From: an uncultured Opitutia bacterium
GTDB lineage: Bacteria; Verrucomicrobiota; Verrucomicrobiia; Opitutales; Opitutaceae
Length of the DNA stretch: 64,000 nucleotides
Assembly: GCA_937952235.1 (NCBI GenBank)
Contig: CALFZM010000082.1
Span: forward strand, 1 to 64,000
Direction: 5' to 3'
Shown piece by piece: positions 16,131 through 25,164 of the stretch. A program made the position numbers and the translations under genes. Every line of letters begins with the position of its first letter. Within the stretch, counting starts at the first letter, position 1. Under the pieces are notes generated by a model that was given only the letters and a program-made list of their open reading frames with translations, did not search any database and was not told the origin of the DNA.

Positions 16131-16871
16131 ATGATGTTTCCGGTCCCTTCCGCCAAGGTCCTTTCGCTCGCCGTGCTCGGCGCCGGTCTGTTCGTCGCCG
16201 CGGGGTGCGGCACCGGTTCCGTGCCGCGCGACCTGATGATGGAAGAAGCGAGCCGCGGGCCGGTTGAGCGTCCGGTCGCCATGAAGGGCGAAGGCTCCTT
16301 TCTCGACGGCAAGGTGGGCGCGCTCGTCACCGTGACGCGCGGTTTCGATCGCGGCCCGCGGGTCGGCGAGGGTGGCCGGGGCGGGCGGGGCCGGCCGGGG
16401 GACGACGACAACATTTTCGACGACAACCGGCGCAAGCGCCGCGACGACGTCGGCGCCTTTACGGAAGTTTATAACATCGGCGGGTACGGCGACTCGGAGG
16501 AGGATCAGAAGGAGGCGATGCAGGACTATCTCCGCATGGCCCGCGCCCGCCGCGCCGCGGGCAGCCCGATGCCCCCGGTCACGCTGCGGGTCCTGTTCGA
16601 AAACAAGGGCACCGAACCGCTCGAGCTCGAGGTCACCGAGGTCAATTCGGACCTGGGCAACTTCGCCGTCCGCCCGCCGAAGCTCACGATCGCCCCCGGC
16701 GAGAAGGGAATGCTCGAACCGATGATTTCCCAGCTCGGCGTGACCAGCGACGAGATCCCGCTGAAACTCTCCCTCCGCACGGGCGGCAAGCGGGAACAGC
16801 AGGTCGTGGTGGTGAAAAACGTGCTCGCGGAATCGCTGCGCAAGCAGTTCGAGCAGGACCAGCGGAACTGA
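16131..16871 (+). CDS. Lipoprotein of unknown function
   Basis: 246 residues from ATG 16131. The signal sequence ends with the lipobox VAAGC at about residues 20-24, so the protein is lipid-anchored in the envelope. A low-complexity Gly/Arg/Asp stretch follows (about 80-105, with GRGGRGRPGDDDN and DDNRRKRRDD), then a folded C-terminal half. VTLRVLFENKGTEPLELEV and FAVRPPKLTIAPGEKGML look like an immunoglobulin-like (DUF-type) beta-sandwich that describes tails of other proteins. An ATG at 16134 would only remove one residue. It diverges from the ECF operon and could be one of its targets. Confidence 0.75.
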   Translation: MMFPVPSAKVLSLAVLGAGLFVAAGCGTGSVPRDLMMEEASRGPVERPVAMKGEGSFLDGKVGALVTVTRGFDRGPRVGEGGRGGRGRPGDDDNIFDDNRRKRRDDVGAFTEVYNIGGYGDSEEDQKEAMQDYLRMARARRAAGSPMPPVTLRVLFENKGTEPLELEVTEVNSDLGNFAVRPPKLTIAPGEKGMLEPMISQLGVTSDEIPLKLSLRTGGKREQQVVVVKNVLAESLRKQFEQDQRN

Positions 16872-16895
16872 CCGCGCCGGCGGCGACGCCCGCCT

Positions 16896-18071
16896 TCACC
16901 GCAGCATGCGCACCCGGCGATCCTTCCGCGGGAACTGCAGCGTCACGATCGTCCCGATCCCCTCCTTGCTCTCGAGGCCGATCTGGCCGCCATGGTCACG
17001 CATGATGCGCTGGGCTATCATCAGGCCGAGCCCGTGCCCGCCCGCCTTGGTGGTGTGGTAGGGCTGGAAGAGCCGCACCAGGTCCTCCTGCTTGATCCCG
17101 CTGCCGGTGTCGGCGAACAGCAGGTACACCGAATCGTCGTCCGCCCGCGACTTGATCTTGAGCTTCCCGCCCGGGCGCATCGCTTCCATCGCGTTCTTCG
17201 TGACGTTGAAGAAGACCTGCTTGATCTGGTTGCGGTCGGCCAGGACGACGGGGAGATCGAGCGTCTCGGCCTCGACCGCGATGCTGCGGTCCGCCAGCTC
17301 GCGGTGCTGGAAACGAAGCACCTCGGCCAGCACCTCGTTCAGGTCGGTCTCGGCCAGGTCGGGCGGCCGGGGCCGGATTGCCTCGAGGAAATTGCTGATG
17401 ATGCCGTCGAGGCGCGTCACCTCGTCGCGACAGATGCGGACCGAATCGGCCAACGACTCGGTGTCCTTCGCGGCCTTCAGCCTCCGCAGCTTCCGCTCCA
17501 TGAGCTGGAGGTGGATGGTCAGCGAGTTGAGCGGGTTGCCCAATTCATGGGCGACACCGGCGGCGAGCAGCAGGATCGACGAGGTCCGCTCGTTCTCGAT
17601 CCGTTCCTCGGTCGATCGCTTTTCCTGCGTGATGTCGGACAGAATCACGGCAAACCGCCGCGCAGGCGTGGCGCCGGTCAGGCGGAAGGGCACCATGTAC
17701 AACCGCACCAGCCGCGGTTCCGGGTAGGTGAGTTCGAACTCGCGCGCCACGACCGGCGCCACGCCGCCGCCCGGCTCGTTATCGAGCACCGCCCCGAGCG
17801 AATTGCGCAGGCCAGGCACCAGCCGCCACAGCGTCTGGCCCGCGAGGTCCTCGCCGCCATGGCCGATGAGGCGATGGGCCGCGGCGTTGGCGTAGTCGAC
17901 CGCTCCGTCGTCGCGCACCACGAGGATCCCCTCCTGGAGCGTGTTGAAGATCTCCTCGAACGCCGCCCGTTCGCGCGCCAGCCGCTGGACGAGGTTGGCG
18001 AGGTTGACCGAGTCGAGCGTGTCCAGGCGGCCCAGCACGCGGTCGAGGGAGGAGTTTTTCTTTCCGGCCAC
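16896..18071 (-). CDS. Soluble PAS-domain sensor histidine kinase (NtrB-like)
   Basis: 391 residues without membrane segments. A PAS domain (about 40-150) begins at FEEIFNTLQEGILVVRDDG. The HisKA box is AAGVAHELGNPLNSLTIHL near 172, and the ATPase domain carries NVTKNAMEAM, ADTGSGI, LFQPYHTTK and GHGLGLMIAQ. The order PAS-HisKA-ATPase in a cytosolic protein is that of NtrB. No response regulator is adjacent, so the partner is unknown; the NtrC-type regulator at 13008 is a second possibility. The gene lies 22 bp after rnhB, on the same strand, so the two probably share a transcript. Confidence 0.9.
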   Translation of the reverse strand: MAGKKNSSLDRVLGRLDTLDSVNLANLVQRLARERAAFEEIFNTLQEGILVVRDDGAVDYANAAAHRLIGHGGEDLAGQTLWRLVPGLRNSLGAVLDNEPGGGVAPVVAREFELTYPEPRLVRLYMVPFRLTGATPARRFAVILSDITQEKRSTEERIENERTSSILLLAAGVAHELGNPLNSLTIHLQLMERKLRRLKAAKDTESLADSVRICRDEVTRLDGIISNFLEAIRPRPPDLAETDLNEVLAEVLRFQHRELADRSIAVEAETLDLPVVLADRNQIKQVFFNVTKNAMEAMRPGGKLKIKSRADDDSVYLLFADTGSGIKQEDLVRLFQPYHTTKAGGHGLGLMIAQRIMRDHGGQIGLESKEGIGTIVTLQFPRKDRRVRMLR

Positions 18072-18093
18072 AGGGTTGAGGTGCGAGGTGCGC

Positions 18094-18849
18094 TTATTCG
18101 AGCAGGTTCATCTGCGCCGGATCGATCCGGGCCGCGAGCAGCTTGCGCAGGAAGGCCTCGCGATGCATGCGGGAGGGCCCGAGGCGCAGGACCGCGTCGC
18201 GGTGATCTTCCGTGCCGTAGCCTTTGTGCCGGTGGAAGCCGTAGCCGGGAAACGTCTGTTCCAGCGCGACCATGAGCCGGTCGCGGGTGACTTTCGCGAT
18301 GATCGAAGCCATGGCGATGCAGAGCGACCGCGCGTCGCCCCGCACGAACGCCGCGTGGGGGTAGGGAAACCCGCGCAGCGGCAGCCCATCGACGATCACC
18401 CGGCCCGACACGCTGGGACGGAATTCCCGCCGCTCCTCGAAGCTCGAAAACAGGTCGGGCTCCTCGCGCTGCCGCTCGAACGCCTCCGGCGGATAGATCG
18501 CTCCCAGCGCCCGGCGCATGGCCAGCTTCGTGGCGCCAAGGATGTTCAATTCCTGGATTTCCTCGACCGTCGCCAGGCCATGCTGGGCGTGGATGCCGCC
18601 CTTGGCCGCCAGCTCCTCGAACTCCAGCCACAGTTCGTCGCGCTGCTCCGGCGTGAGCGCCTTGGAATCGTTCACCCGTCCGGCCCGCGTGAGCGCCCAG
18701 CGGCTTTCGAGAAAGTCGCGCGTCACCACCACCGCCGCGGCGACCACGGGACCGGCAAATGCCCCGCGGCCCACCTCGTCGACGCCGATCAGGTGGGTCA
18801 CGCCCTGGATTTGCTTCAGGTCGAAGCCACGCAACTGGCGGCGCTTCAT
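18094..18849 (-). CDS. rnhB: Ribonuclease HII
   Basis: 251 residues from ATG 18849. Degrades RNA in RNA-DNA hybrids and removes single ribonucleotides from DNA. The signature IGVDEVGRGAFAGPV (about residues 21-35) gives the two catalytic acidic residues plus GRG, and MASIIAKVTRDR and FPGYGFHRHKGYGTEDH are characteristic of the C-terminal part. It carries an insertion of about 35 residues (PPEAFERQREEPDLFSSFEE) between conserved blocks, longer than in most RNase HII. RNase HIII is also encoded in this window. Confidence 0.95.
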   Translation of the reverse strand: MKRRQLRGFDLKQIQGVTHLIGVDEVGRGAFAGPVVAAAVVVTRDFLESRWALTRAGRVNDSKALTPEQRDELWLEFEELAAKGGIHAQHGLATVEEIQELNILGATKLAMRRALGAIYPPEAFERQREEPDLFSSFEERREFRPSVSGRVIVDGLPLRGFPYPHAAFVRGDARSLCIAMASIIAKVTRDRLMVALEQTFPGYGFHRHKGYGTEDHRDAVLRLGPSRMHREAFLRKLLAARIDPAQMNLLE

Positions 18850-18945
18850 GGTCGCCGACCGATGAAGCCGCCCCGCCCCGCAGTGGCAAGTCCCGCGTCG
18901 CAGGCTGGCGTTTCCCCTGCCCCTGCATTCATTGCCAGCGTGGAG

Positions 18946-19440
18946 ATGCTGCAAACCTGGGAGTTGCTCAGCTACATCGTGACGGTGATCGGTCTCCCGT
19001 TCGCCCTGGTGGTTTTCATCCTGGAGCAGCGGAAGAACCGCTTCAACGAGCAGGAGGAAATCTTCCAGCGGCTGTCCGACGAATACCGCGAGTTCCTCAA
19101 GCTCGTGCTCGACAATGCCGACCTGCAACTGCTGCGCCGCGACGCGACCCGGCGCGAGCTCACGCCGGAGCAGATCGAGCGCCGCTTCGCGATCTTCGGC
19201 ATTCTGGTCTCCCTGTTCGAACGCGCCTACCTGCTGGTGTACGAGGTCAAGATGGACAAGCAGACGCGGCGGCTCTGGCAGTCGTGGGAGGACTATATCC
19301 GCGAGTGGGTCCGCCGGCCCGACTTCAGCGAAGCGCTCCCCGAACTGCTGATGGGCGAGGACGTCGACTTCACCCGTTACATCCAAGGGCTGGTCGCCGC
19401 CGAAACGGGTCGCCGGACAGGCGACGCGCCCGCGTCCTGA
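18946..19440 (+). CDS. Small membrane-anchored helical protein of unknown function
   Basis: 164 residues from ATG 18946 (a GTG at 18940 and an ATG at 18862 are in frame). One membrane helix near the start (LLSYIVTVIGLPFALVVFIL) is followed by a cytoplasmic helical part: RFNEQEEIFQRLSDEYREFL, RRFAIFGILVSLFERAYLLV, and WEDYIREWVRRPDF near the end. Short proteins with this architecture are widespread and usually unnamed. It diverges from rnhB, whose start is 96 bp away, and is followed by a repeat element. No function can be given. Confidence 0.75.
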   Translation: MLQTWELLSYIVTVIGLPFALVVFILEQRKNRFNEQEEIFQRLSDEYREFLKLVLDNADLQLLRRDATRRELTPEQIERRFAIFGILVSLFERAYLLVYEVKMDKQTRRLWQSWEDYIREWVRRPDFSEALPELLMGEDVDFTRYIQGLVAAETGRRTGDAPAS

Positions 19441-19518
19441 TCGAGCGCAGCTCGCTTTCCGCGGCGCCCGTGTCCTCGGCCCCACCTCGTGCCGCCGCGA
19501 TACGGAACCGTGCAGTTG

Positions 19519-19620
19519 AGGCGGAGCCACCCGGGGCCCTCAAGCCGCTGCGAACCGGTCCGTCGAACGTCAGCCGCCTGGGGACAGGCGGCTCCATCTC
19601 CACGGCATGCGTCCGGCTCA
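19519..19620 (+). repeat. Intergenic double-hairpin repeat, family 1, copy A
   Basis: One of six copies. The right arm AGCCGCCTGGGGACAGGCGG (from 19572) and its tail CACGGCATGCGTCCGGCTCA (19601-19620) are conserved, the central GAACCGGTCC is slightly degenerate, and the left arm (19521-19550) has diverged. It fills the gap between two convergent genes; the last three bases of its tail are the complement of the stop codon of the TonB-dependent receptor gene. Confidence 0.8.
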
Positions 19621-22600
19621 GAACTTCGTGCCGACGGAGAACTGCCACGTCCGCGGGTTGTAGTAGACGACCGAGCGGGCCGGGGCGGAGGTCGAGGTGC
19701 CGACGATGCCGGTATAGACGATCCGCTCGTCCTTCTGGTCGTCGAGCAGGTTGTTCACGTTGAGCCGGAAGTTCCAGTCGCGGCCGGCGATCCTGCGCTT
19801 GAGACCGACCGCGGTGTTGACGACGAAGCGCTGGGAGAAGTCGGCCTTGAACCGGCCGGTGACGCGACGACGGAGACCGTTGTCGATCGCGGCCTCGGCC
19901 TGACGGCTGCCGAACCAGTTGATGCCGAGACCGAAGTCCCAGCCCTTCAGCGTGCCGTCGGTGAACGTGTATTTGTTCCACAGGTTCGCCGAGTGCTCGG
20001 GATTGTCGATCAGTCGCACGCCCTTGACGCCGGCCTCGAAGTCGACCGACGACTCATCGAGATTCGCCGCCAGAGCCTGTTGCGTGGTGAAGCCCATGTA
20101 GCGCCACCATGAGTCGTACTCCGTGCTGTTCGGCTGGTCGACGAGGCCGAAGCCGCCGATGACCTCCTGCTTTTGGTACGCGTACGAGAAGGTGGCGGAA
20201 TAGTTCCGATTCGGCGTGAAGAGCAGGCTGACGTCGAAACCCGAAGACTCGTCGGCGTAGTTCACGTTGGCGTTGCGATTCTCATAGGCGAGGTTCGCGT
20301 ACAGGTCGGCGGGCGTGTTGCCGGTGTTTGCCGTCTGCAGGATCGTCTGCGAGCCCTGCGCCATCGAGGCCGTCGCGGCGGCCTCCATGCCCCGCCGCAG
20401 CGGGTCGTTGGCCGTCGTGCCGAGCGAGCGGTAGTCGACGAGCACCAGATTATTCCGCTCGCCGCGGAAGGCGGGCGAGTTGCGGAACGTCGCCTGGTCG
20501 GCGGCGGCGATGTACTGGAGCGGGAGCAGGTAGCTCTGCGGCTGGTTGGTCTGGAAGCTCGTCCAGCTCGTGGGCACATTGACGTTGGTGAGACCGGTGC
20601 CGTTGTTGCTGCGGGGCTGCGGGGCCCAGAACACGTTGTAGACCGCGTCCTCGCGCTTGATCTTGTACGCGGCCACGGAGCCGGAAAGCACGGTGCGGCC
20701 TTCGCGATCGCGCCACAGGTCGAACTTGGCGCCGACCTCCTGGCTGCGTGCGAATTCGGGATCCACGGCGTTGCCGGCGCCGTCCTGCTGGCCGGAATCG
20801 GGGAAGAGGCCGGTGGCGGTCAGGCCGTAGAGCGAAATCGCGTCGTTGATCTTGATGCTGAGGCCGGCGGTCGGGCTGTTCTTGTACTGGGTCTCGCCTT
20901 TGAAACGGTAAAAGTCCGCCCGCGTCGTGCCCGCCGCGGGCGTCGGATCGACGTTGCGCACGTAGCTCGAAGCCTGGGTGGGATCGCCGCCCGGCGTGAG
21001 CGCATAGTTCCAGGTCCGGCTGCGGACCATGAACCGGTCGCGCCGCAGACCACCGATCAGGAGCACGCGGTCGCGCCAGAGCTTGCCCTGGTAGACGACA
21101 TAATGGCCGGCGTTCCACTCCTCGAAAGTGTTGCGGTTGCTGGTCCGCGCGCCTTCGCCGGCGTAGGCGATCGGCGTGAGCACGCTCTCGCGGGAGAAGC
21201 TCTTGAACGAGTTGGTGATGCCGGCGGCGTTCACGGGCAGGGGTGCACTGCCGAGATTTTTCGCCCAGGTCTTCCGATCATGGAAGCCCACGAGGAAATT
21301 GTGGTTCGCACCGAGCAGGTTGAAGTTGTAGTTGAGATCGAGGCGGACCTGCCGGTTCTCGTTCTGGCTGGAGGGTCGCGTCCAGTTGTACTGGAGACGC
21401 CGGAAACGATAGTCGTTGGCGCCGGTATAATTCCGCGCGAACAGCGGGTTGGCGAACTGGAGCCCGGTCTGCTCGAAGTAGGTCGGCTGCGACCGCAGGT
21501 TGGCGAGCGTCGTCTGCTGCGCGGCGGTGAGCGGCTGGCCGTTGTTGAAGACGCGCTGGTAATCCACGCTGCCGTTGACCTGGAGGTTCTCGATGTCGGT
21601 GCGCGTATAGTTGAATCCGCCGATGAGCGTGAGGCCGTCGACGAGCTTCTGCGTGACCTCGAGCATGAGGTTGTAATAGCGGGTCTCCTGGAACGGATCG
21701 CTGCCGCTGAGCCGGTAGGCCTCGCCCGAGCCGTACCAGTCGCGCGCGACATTCGGCAGGTCGCCGAACACGGTGTTGGCGTTGTTCTCGCCGTAGAAGT
21801 TGAGCGTGTTCTCGGCGGCGTTGTTGGTGTCGGCGAGGTCCCGGAAGCCGTTGGCCTCGCTGCGGAAGATGCCGCCCTCGACGTCGAGCAGCACGTTGGT
21901 GTTCTTCCAGGGCTTCACCTCGAAGAGACCGGAGAGAAACCGGCGCTCCCGGTCGTCGCCGTCGCGGATCGGATCGGCGTCCGACTTCTGGTACGCGCCC
22001 GCCAGGCGGTAGTTCACCTGCCGGCCGGCGACCTTGAGCAGCGGCCCGGTGGCATCGAACTCGAGGCGGCGGAAATCATGGCTGCCGAACGCCGCCTTCA
22101 CCTCGTAACGGGGAACGCTGAGGGGGTAATCGGGGATGATGTTCACGACGCCGCCCAGCACCGCGACCCCGTAGAGGAGCGACTGGGGGCCCTTCGCCAC
22201 CTCGACGCGGGAGACGTTGACGTTGTCGGTCACCGACGACGTCACGAAGCCGTTGCGCAACTGCCGGCGGGAATTGTACCCGCGAATGTTGATCGTGGTG
22301 CTGGAGCGATCGCCAAGCCCTTGTCCGGCCTGGCCGGTGCCGGAGGCGGAGAAGAGGAAGTTGTTCGACGTCTGGACGAAATCCTGGGTGATGCCCGCCT
22401 CGTAGATCAGCGCCTCCTTGAAGTCATAAGCTCCGATGTCCTCGATGAATTCCTTCGTGACCACATTGATCGGCATCGGAATGTCCTTGATCGGCGTGTT
22501 GAGGCGCGTGCCGGAGGTCGCATTGGTGGCGCGATAGCCGACGTCCTTGGTCGCATCGACGCGGAACTCGGAGAGCGTGACGATCGCCTCCTCTGCGGGC

Positions 22601-22695
22601 GCCGGCCGGGCGGGAGCGGCCGCCTGGGCGAGCAGGGTCGCGCCGGTCGCGGTGGAGAGCAGCAGGCCGGTCAGGGTTTTCACGGGGAGCAGCAT
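19618..22695 (-). CDS. TonB-dependent outer-membrane receptor
   Basis: 1025 residues from ATG 22695 with a signal peptide (LTGLLLSTATGATLLAQ). A short region with VTLSEFRVDA acts as TonB-box-like lead-in. The plug domain (about 50-210) includes TPIKDIPMPINVVTKEFIED, TINIRGYNSRR and VEVAKGPQSLLYG, and the remainder is a 22-strand-type barrel ending in WQFSVGTKF with the terminal Phe needed for outer-membrane insertion. Such receptors import siderophores, vitamins or oligosaccharides. The divergent LacI gene suggests a carbohydrate, but the substrate is not readable from sequence. Confidence 0.93.
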   Translation of the reverse strand: MLLPVKTLTGLLLSTATGATLLAQAAAPARPAPAEEAIVTLSEFRVDATKDVGYRATNATSGTRLNTPIKDIPMPINVVTKEFIEDIGAYDFKEALIYEAGITQDFVQTSNNFLFSASGTGQAGQGLGDRSSTTINIRGYNSRRQLRNGFVTSSVTDNVNVSRVEVAKGPQSLLYGVAVLGGVVNIIPDYPLSVPRYEVKAAFGSHDFRRLEFDATGPLLKVAGRQVNYRLAGAYQKSDADPIRDGDDRERRFLSGLFEVKPWKNTNVLLDVEGGIFRSEANGFRDLADTNNAAENTLNFYGENNANTVFGDLPNVARDWYGSGEAYRLSGSDPFQETRYYNLMLEVTQKLVDGLTLIGGFNYTRTDIENLQVNGSVDYQRVFNNGQPLTAAQQTTLANLRSQPTYFEQTGLQFANPLFARNYTGANDYRFRRLQYNWTRPSSQNENRQVRLDLNYNFNLLGANHNFLVGFHDRKTWAKNLGSAPLPVNAAGITNSFKSFSRESVLTPIAYAGEGARTSNRNTFEEWNAGHYVVYQGKLWRDRVLLIGGLRRDRFMVRSRTWNYALTPGGDPTQASSYVRNVDPTPAAGTTRADFYRFKGETQYKNSPTAGLSIKINDAISLYGLTATGLFPDSGQQDGAGNAVDPEFARSQEVGAKFDLWRDREGRTVLSGSVAAYKIKREDAVYNVFWAPQPRSNNGTGLTNVNVPTSWTSFQTNQPQSYLLPLQYIAAADQATFRNSPAFRGERNNLVLVDYRSLGTTANDPLRRGMEAAATASMAQGSQTILQTANTGNTPADLYANLAYENRNANVNYADESSGFDVSLLFTPNRNYSATFSYAYQKQEVIGGFGLVDQPNSTEYDSWWRYMGFTTQQALAANLDESSVDFEAGVKGVRLIDNPEHSANLWNKYTFTDGTLKGWDFGLGINWFGSRQAEAAIDNGLRRRVTGRFKADFSQRFVVNTAVGLKRRIAGRDWNFRLNVNNLLDDQKDERIVYTGIVGTSTSAPARSVVYYNPRTWQFSVGTKF

Positions 22696-22804
22696 GGTGG
22701 CAGGGTTCAAGGGCGGTGACAGGGACGGCCGCGCGTTCGCATGCGCGCGTGGCCGGGGAAGGCCGAACCGAAAAACAAATTGCCCCCCTCGCAACCCGCG
22801 CGGA

Positions 22805-22819
22805 ACTTAACCGTTAAGT
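22805..22819. promoter_or_regulatory. 15 bp palindromic operator candidate overlapping the LacI start codon
   Basis: ACTTAAC-C-GTTAAGT is a perfect 15 bp inverted repeat with one central base. Its last two bases are the first two of the GTG start codon of the LacI gene, and it lies 110 bp from the TonB receptor start. It has the AAC/GTT half-site flavour of LacI/GalR operators, though most have an even centre. Autoregulation is inferred. Confidence 0.55.
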
Positions 22820-23882
22820 GAACCCTGCGCCGTCCCCCTCCCCGACCCTGCGCACGATCGCCGCACGGGCGGGGGTTTCGGTCGCGACCGTGTCGCTCGC
22901 CCTGCGCGGCGCCCCGGGAATCCCCGACCGCACCCGCGACCGCGTGCGCCGCCACGCGGCGCGGCTCGGCTACCAGCTCGATCCCCAGGTGACCAAGCTC
23001 ATGGCCTACCTGCGGCAGCGCCGCCGGGTGCGGACGACGTCGGAGCTGGGTCTGATCCATTTCCACCCCGAGGCGAAACCTTGGCGCCACAATCCGTTCC
23101 TGCACCGTCTTCACACCGCCGCCGCCCAACGCGCGGCGCAGTTTGGCTACCGTCTGGCGGATTTCTGGCTCGCGGCGCCGGACATGACGCCCGCCCGGAT
23201 GCGGGACATCCTGCTCGCGCGCGGCATCGACGGCCTGATCCTGATGGGTGCGCCGCAGTGGAGCGCCCGGCTCGATTTCGACCTGGATCGCTTCGCCTGC
23301 GCGGCGCTGGGCTACAGCCTCCGGGTGCCGCTCCACCGCGCGTGCCAGCACCAATACCAGGAAATGTTCACCACCCTCGCGCAGCTCGAGCGCCGCGGGT
23401 ACCGGCGGCCGGGATTGATGCTCACCGAGGACGCCGACCAGCGGACGTTGCACCACTGGTCGGCCGCCTTCCTGTGGTGGCAGCAGTCGCGCCCCGCCGC
23501 CGGCCGGCTGCCGATTCTCCGCGCCGCCCGCCTCGAGCCGCCGGTCTTCCGCCGCTGGTTTGAACGTCACCGACCGGACGTGGTGATCGCCCAATCGCCC
23601 TCGGCGGCGACCATCGGAAGCTGGCTCGCGGACGCCGGCGCGCCGGTGCCGGAGGCGTGCGGGCTGGCGGACCTGGATGTCGATCCCGGCGAGGCCTGCT
23701 CGGGCATCCGCCAGAATTACGAACAGGTCGCCGCCGCCGCGGTCGACCTCGTGGTCGCGCAGATCCTGCGCAACGAACGCGGCATCCCCACGCACCCGAA
23801 GGTCGTGCTGATCGAAGGCCAATGGGTCGACGGCGGGACGACCCGTCCCGAGCCCTCCCCGGGAGCCGCGCGGCGGCCCTGA
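22818..23882 (+). CDS. LacI-family transcriptional regulator
   Basis: 354 residues from GTG 22818. The N-terminal helix-turn-helix TLRTIAARAGVSVATVSLAL (about residues 10-29) and hinge region are LacI type; the rest is a periplasmic-binding-protein-like effector domain (GLILMGAPQW, LEPPVFRRWFERHRPDVVIA, EACGLADLDV). The domain is not close enough to a known sugar class to name a ligand. There is no alternative start close by: the helix-turn-helix begins only ten residues in. It diverges from the TonB receptor and probably controls it. It converges on rnhC, with a repeat between. Confidence 0.9.
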   Translation: MNPAPSPSPTLRTIAARAGVSVATVSLALRGAPGIPDRTRDRVRRHAARLGYQLDPQVTKLMAYLRQRRRVRTTSELGLIHFHPEAKPWRHNPFLHRLHTAAAQRAAQFGYRLADFWLAAPDMTPARMRDILLARGIDGLILMGAPQWSARLDFDLDRFACAALGYSLRVPLHRACQHQYQEMFTTLAQLERRGYRRPGLMLTEDADQRTLHHWSAAFLWWQQSRPAAGRLPILRAARLEPPVFRRWFERHRPDVVIAQSPSAATIGSWLADAGAPVPEACGLADLDVDPGEACSGIRQNYEQVAAAAVDLVVAQILRNERGIPTHPKVVLIEGQWVDGGTTRPEPSPGAARRP

Positions 23883-23899
23883 GCCAGACCATGCCGTTG

Positions 23900-24030
23900 A
23901 CCGTCCAATCACCGCCGCGCCGTCCGCACTGAACGGTGGAGCGGCCTGAGCCCAAGCCGCTGCGGACGGATCCGTCGAACATCAGCCGCCGGGGGACAGG
24001 CGGCTCCACCCAACCCGATCGTTCGGGTTG
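23900..24030 (+). repeat. Intergenic double-hairpin repeat, family 1, copy B
   Basis: The core (23935-24010) runs from GGTGGAGCGG to CGGCTCCACC with both hairpins and the centre GGACGGATCC. The 5' flank (CCGTCCGCACTGAA) resembles that of copies D and F. In place of the usual tail, a perfect hairpin CAACCCGA-TCGT-TCGGGTTG follows (24011-24030). It lies between convergent LacI and rnhC genes. Confidence 0.85.
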
Positions 24031-24050
24031 AGCGCACGGGCGACCGCCCG

Positions 24051-25058
24051 CTACCACTCCATCTTCGCCCGCGGTTCGGGCAGCGGCAGCTCGTCGAGCT
24101 TGCCCGCGGCGGAGACGACCTCGTAGGCGGTGCGGAAGTGCAGTTTCGCGAATTCGCCGAGCGCCCGCGCCCCGAACCGCGCGATGATCTGCGCCCCCTG
24201 CGTTTTCACCAGGGGCCCGGCGCCCTTCTGCAGCTTCTCGCCGAACCGCTTCGAGAGCGAAACGATCTGCCGCTGGAACTCGGCGCGGGCGACGACCGAG
24301 GCCGCGGCGACGACCGGGTCCTCCTCCGCCTTCGTGCGCATCCGCAGGTCGAACTCCTTCACGCCTTTTCGCGCGAGCTCGCGCTGCACCAGCGGCTGCT
24401 CCGTGAACTGGTCGAGCAGGCCCCAGGGCACGCGCCGCTCCGCGAGCGCCTGCTCCAGCGCGGTGGCGTGCTGCCAGGCGAGCAGCCGGTTCAGGTTCGC
24501 GCCCGGGCGCGCCATCAGCTCGTTGTACTTCGGCATGCCGCAAAAGCAGGTGCGGACCACGACGCCCTTCGTCTCGCGGATCGCCTGCTCCAGCTTGAAG
24601 ATCTGCAGCTCGGAAATCTTCTTCGAATCCTTCACGCCCGCCTTCACCCACGCTTCGATCATGCCGCGGTCGGCGATCACGGTCGCGGCGATCACCGGGC
24701 CGAAGAAGTCGCCCTTGCCGCTTTCGTCGAGGCCCGCGTGCGCCTCGTACCAATCGGGGTGCAGCACCTCGTCGTAACCAAGTTTCGCGGCGCCGGTGAC
24801 CTCGGGCTCGACCACGTCGCGGACGAAATCCTCCGTGCCCTTGCCCGCGATGACGACCTTGCCGCTCGTGTAGGCGGAGACGTTGACCTTGAGGTGGTCG
24901 GCCTTGAAGGCGAAACGGGTGTAAGCGACCTCGAACGGCGTCCAGCCGCGCGCCACGCAGATCGACCGCAGCCGCTCCATCTGCGCGTCGTCGAGCTTGA
25001 GCGTGTAGGACGCGAGCTTCTTCGGCGCGTCGGATTCGTCGTCGGACCTCTTGGGCAT
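24051..25058 (-). CDS. rnhC: Ribonuclease HIII
   Basis: 335 residues from ATG 25058. The N-terminal part (about 15-95, ASYTLKLDDAQMERLRS, WTPFEVAYTRFAFKADH) is the TBP-like substrate-binding domain found only in type HIII. The catalytic domain opens with GLDESGKGDFFGPVI, the HIII form of the acidic motif. Further marks are KDSKKISE, ASVVARAEFQRQI and a C-terminal helical part. The enzyme cleaves RNA in RNA-DNA hybrids, removing primers and R-loops. Its start lies 106 bp from the divergent mutY start. Confidence 0.93.
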   Translation of the reverse strand: MPKRSDDESDAPKKLASYTLKLDDAQMERLRSICVARGWTPFEVAYTRFAFKADHLKVNVSAYTSGKVVIAGKGTEDFVRDVVEPEVTGAAKLGYDEVLHPDWYEAHAGLDESGKGDFFGPVIAATVIADRGMIEAWVKAGVKDSKKISELQIFKLEQAIRETKGVVVRTCFCGMPKYNELMARPGANLNRLLAWQHATALEQALAERRVPWGLLDQFTEQPLVQRELARKGVKEFDLRMRTKAEEDPVVAAASVVARAEFQRQIVSLSKRFGEKLQKGAGPLVKTQGAQIIARFGARALGEFAKLHFRTAYEVVSAAGKLDELPLPEPRAKMEW

Positions 25059-25164
25059 CCGGCAGAACACGCGAAAAAACCCGGGAAAGCGCAAAGGAGA
25101 AAACACCCGCCCGCGGGGGCTAATTTGCTTGCCCCGCCGGGGCGGCTGCACGGCGTATCGACGG

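Noticed and set aside
20173..22719. An 848-codon plus-strand open frame opposite the TonB receptor
   Set aside because: The minus strand encodes a complete receptor with plug and barrel motifs; the opposite frame is low-complexity Val/Glu/Arg-rich.
24011..24030. Hairpin CAACCCGA-TCGT-TCGGGTTG as a rho-independent terminator
   Set aside because: Perfect stem, but no T-run follows on either strand; described only as part of repeat copy B.
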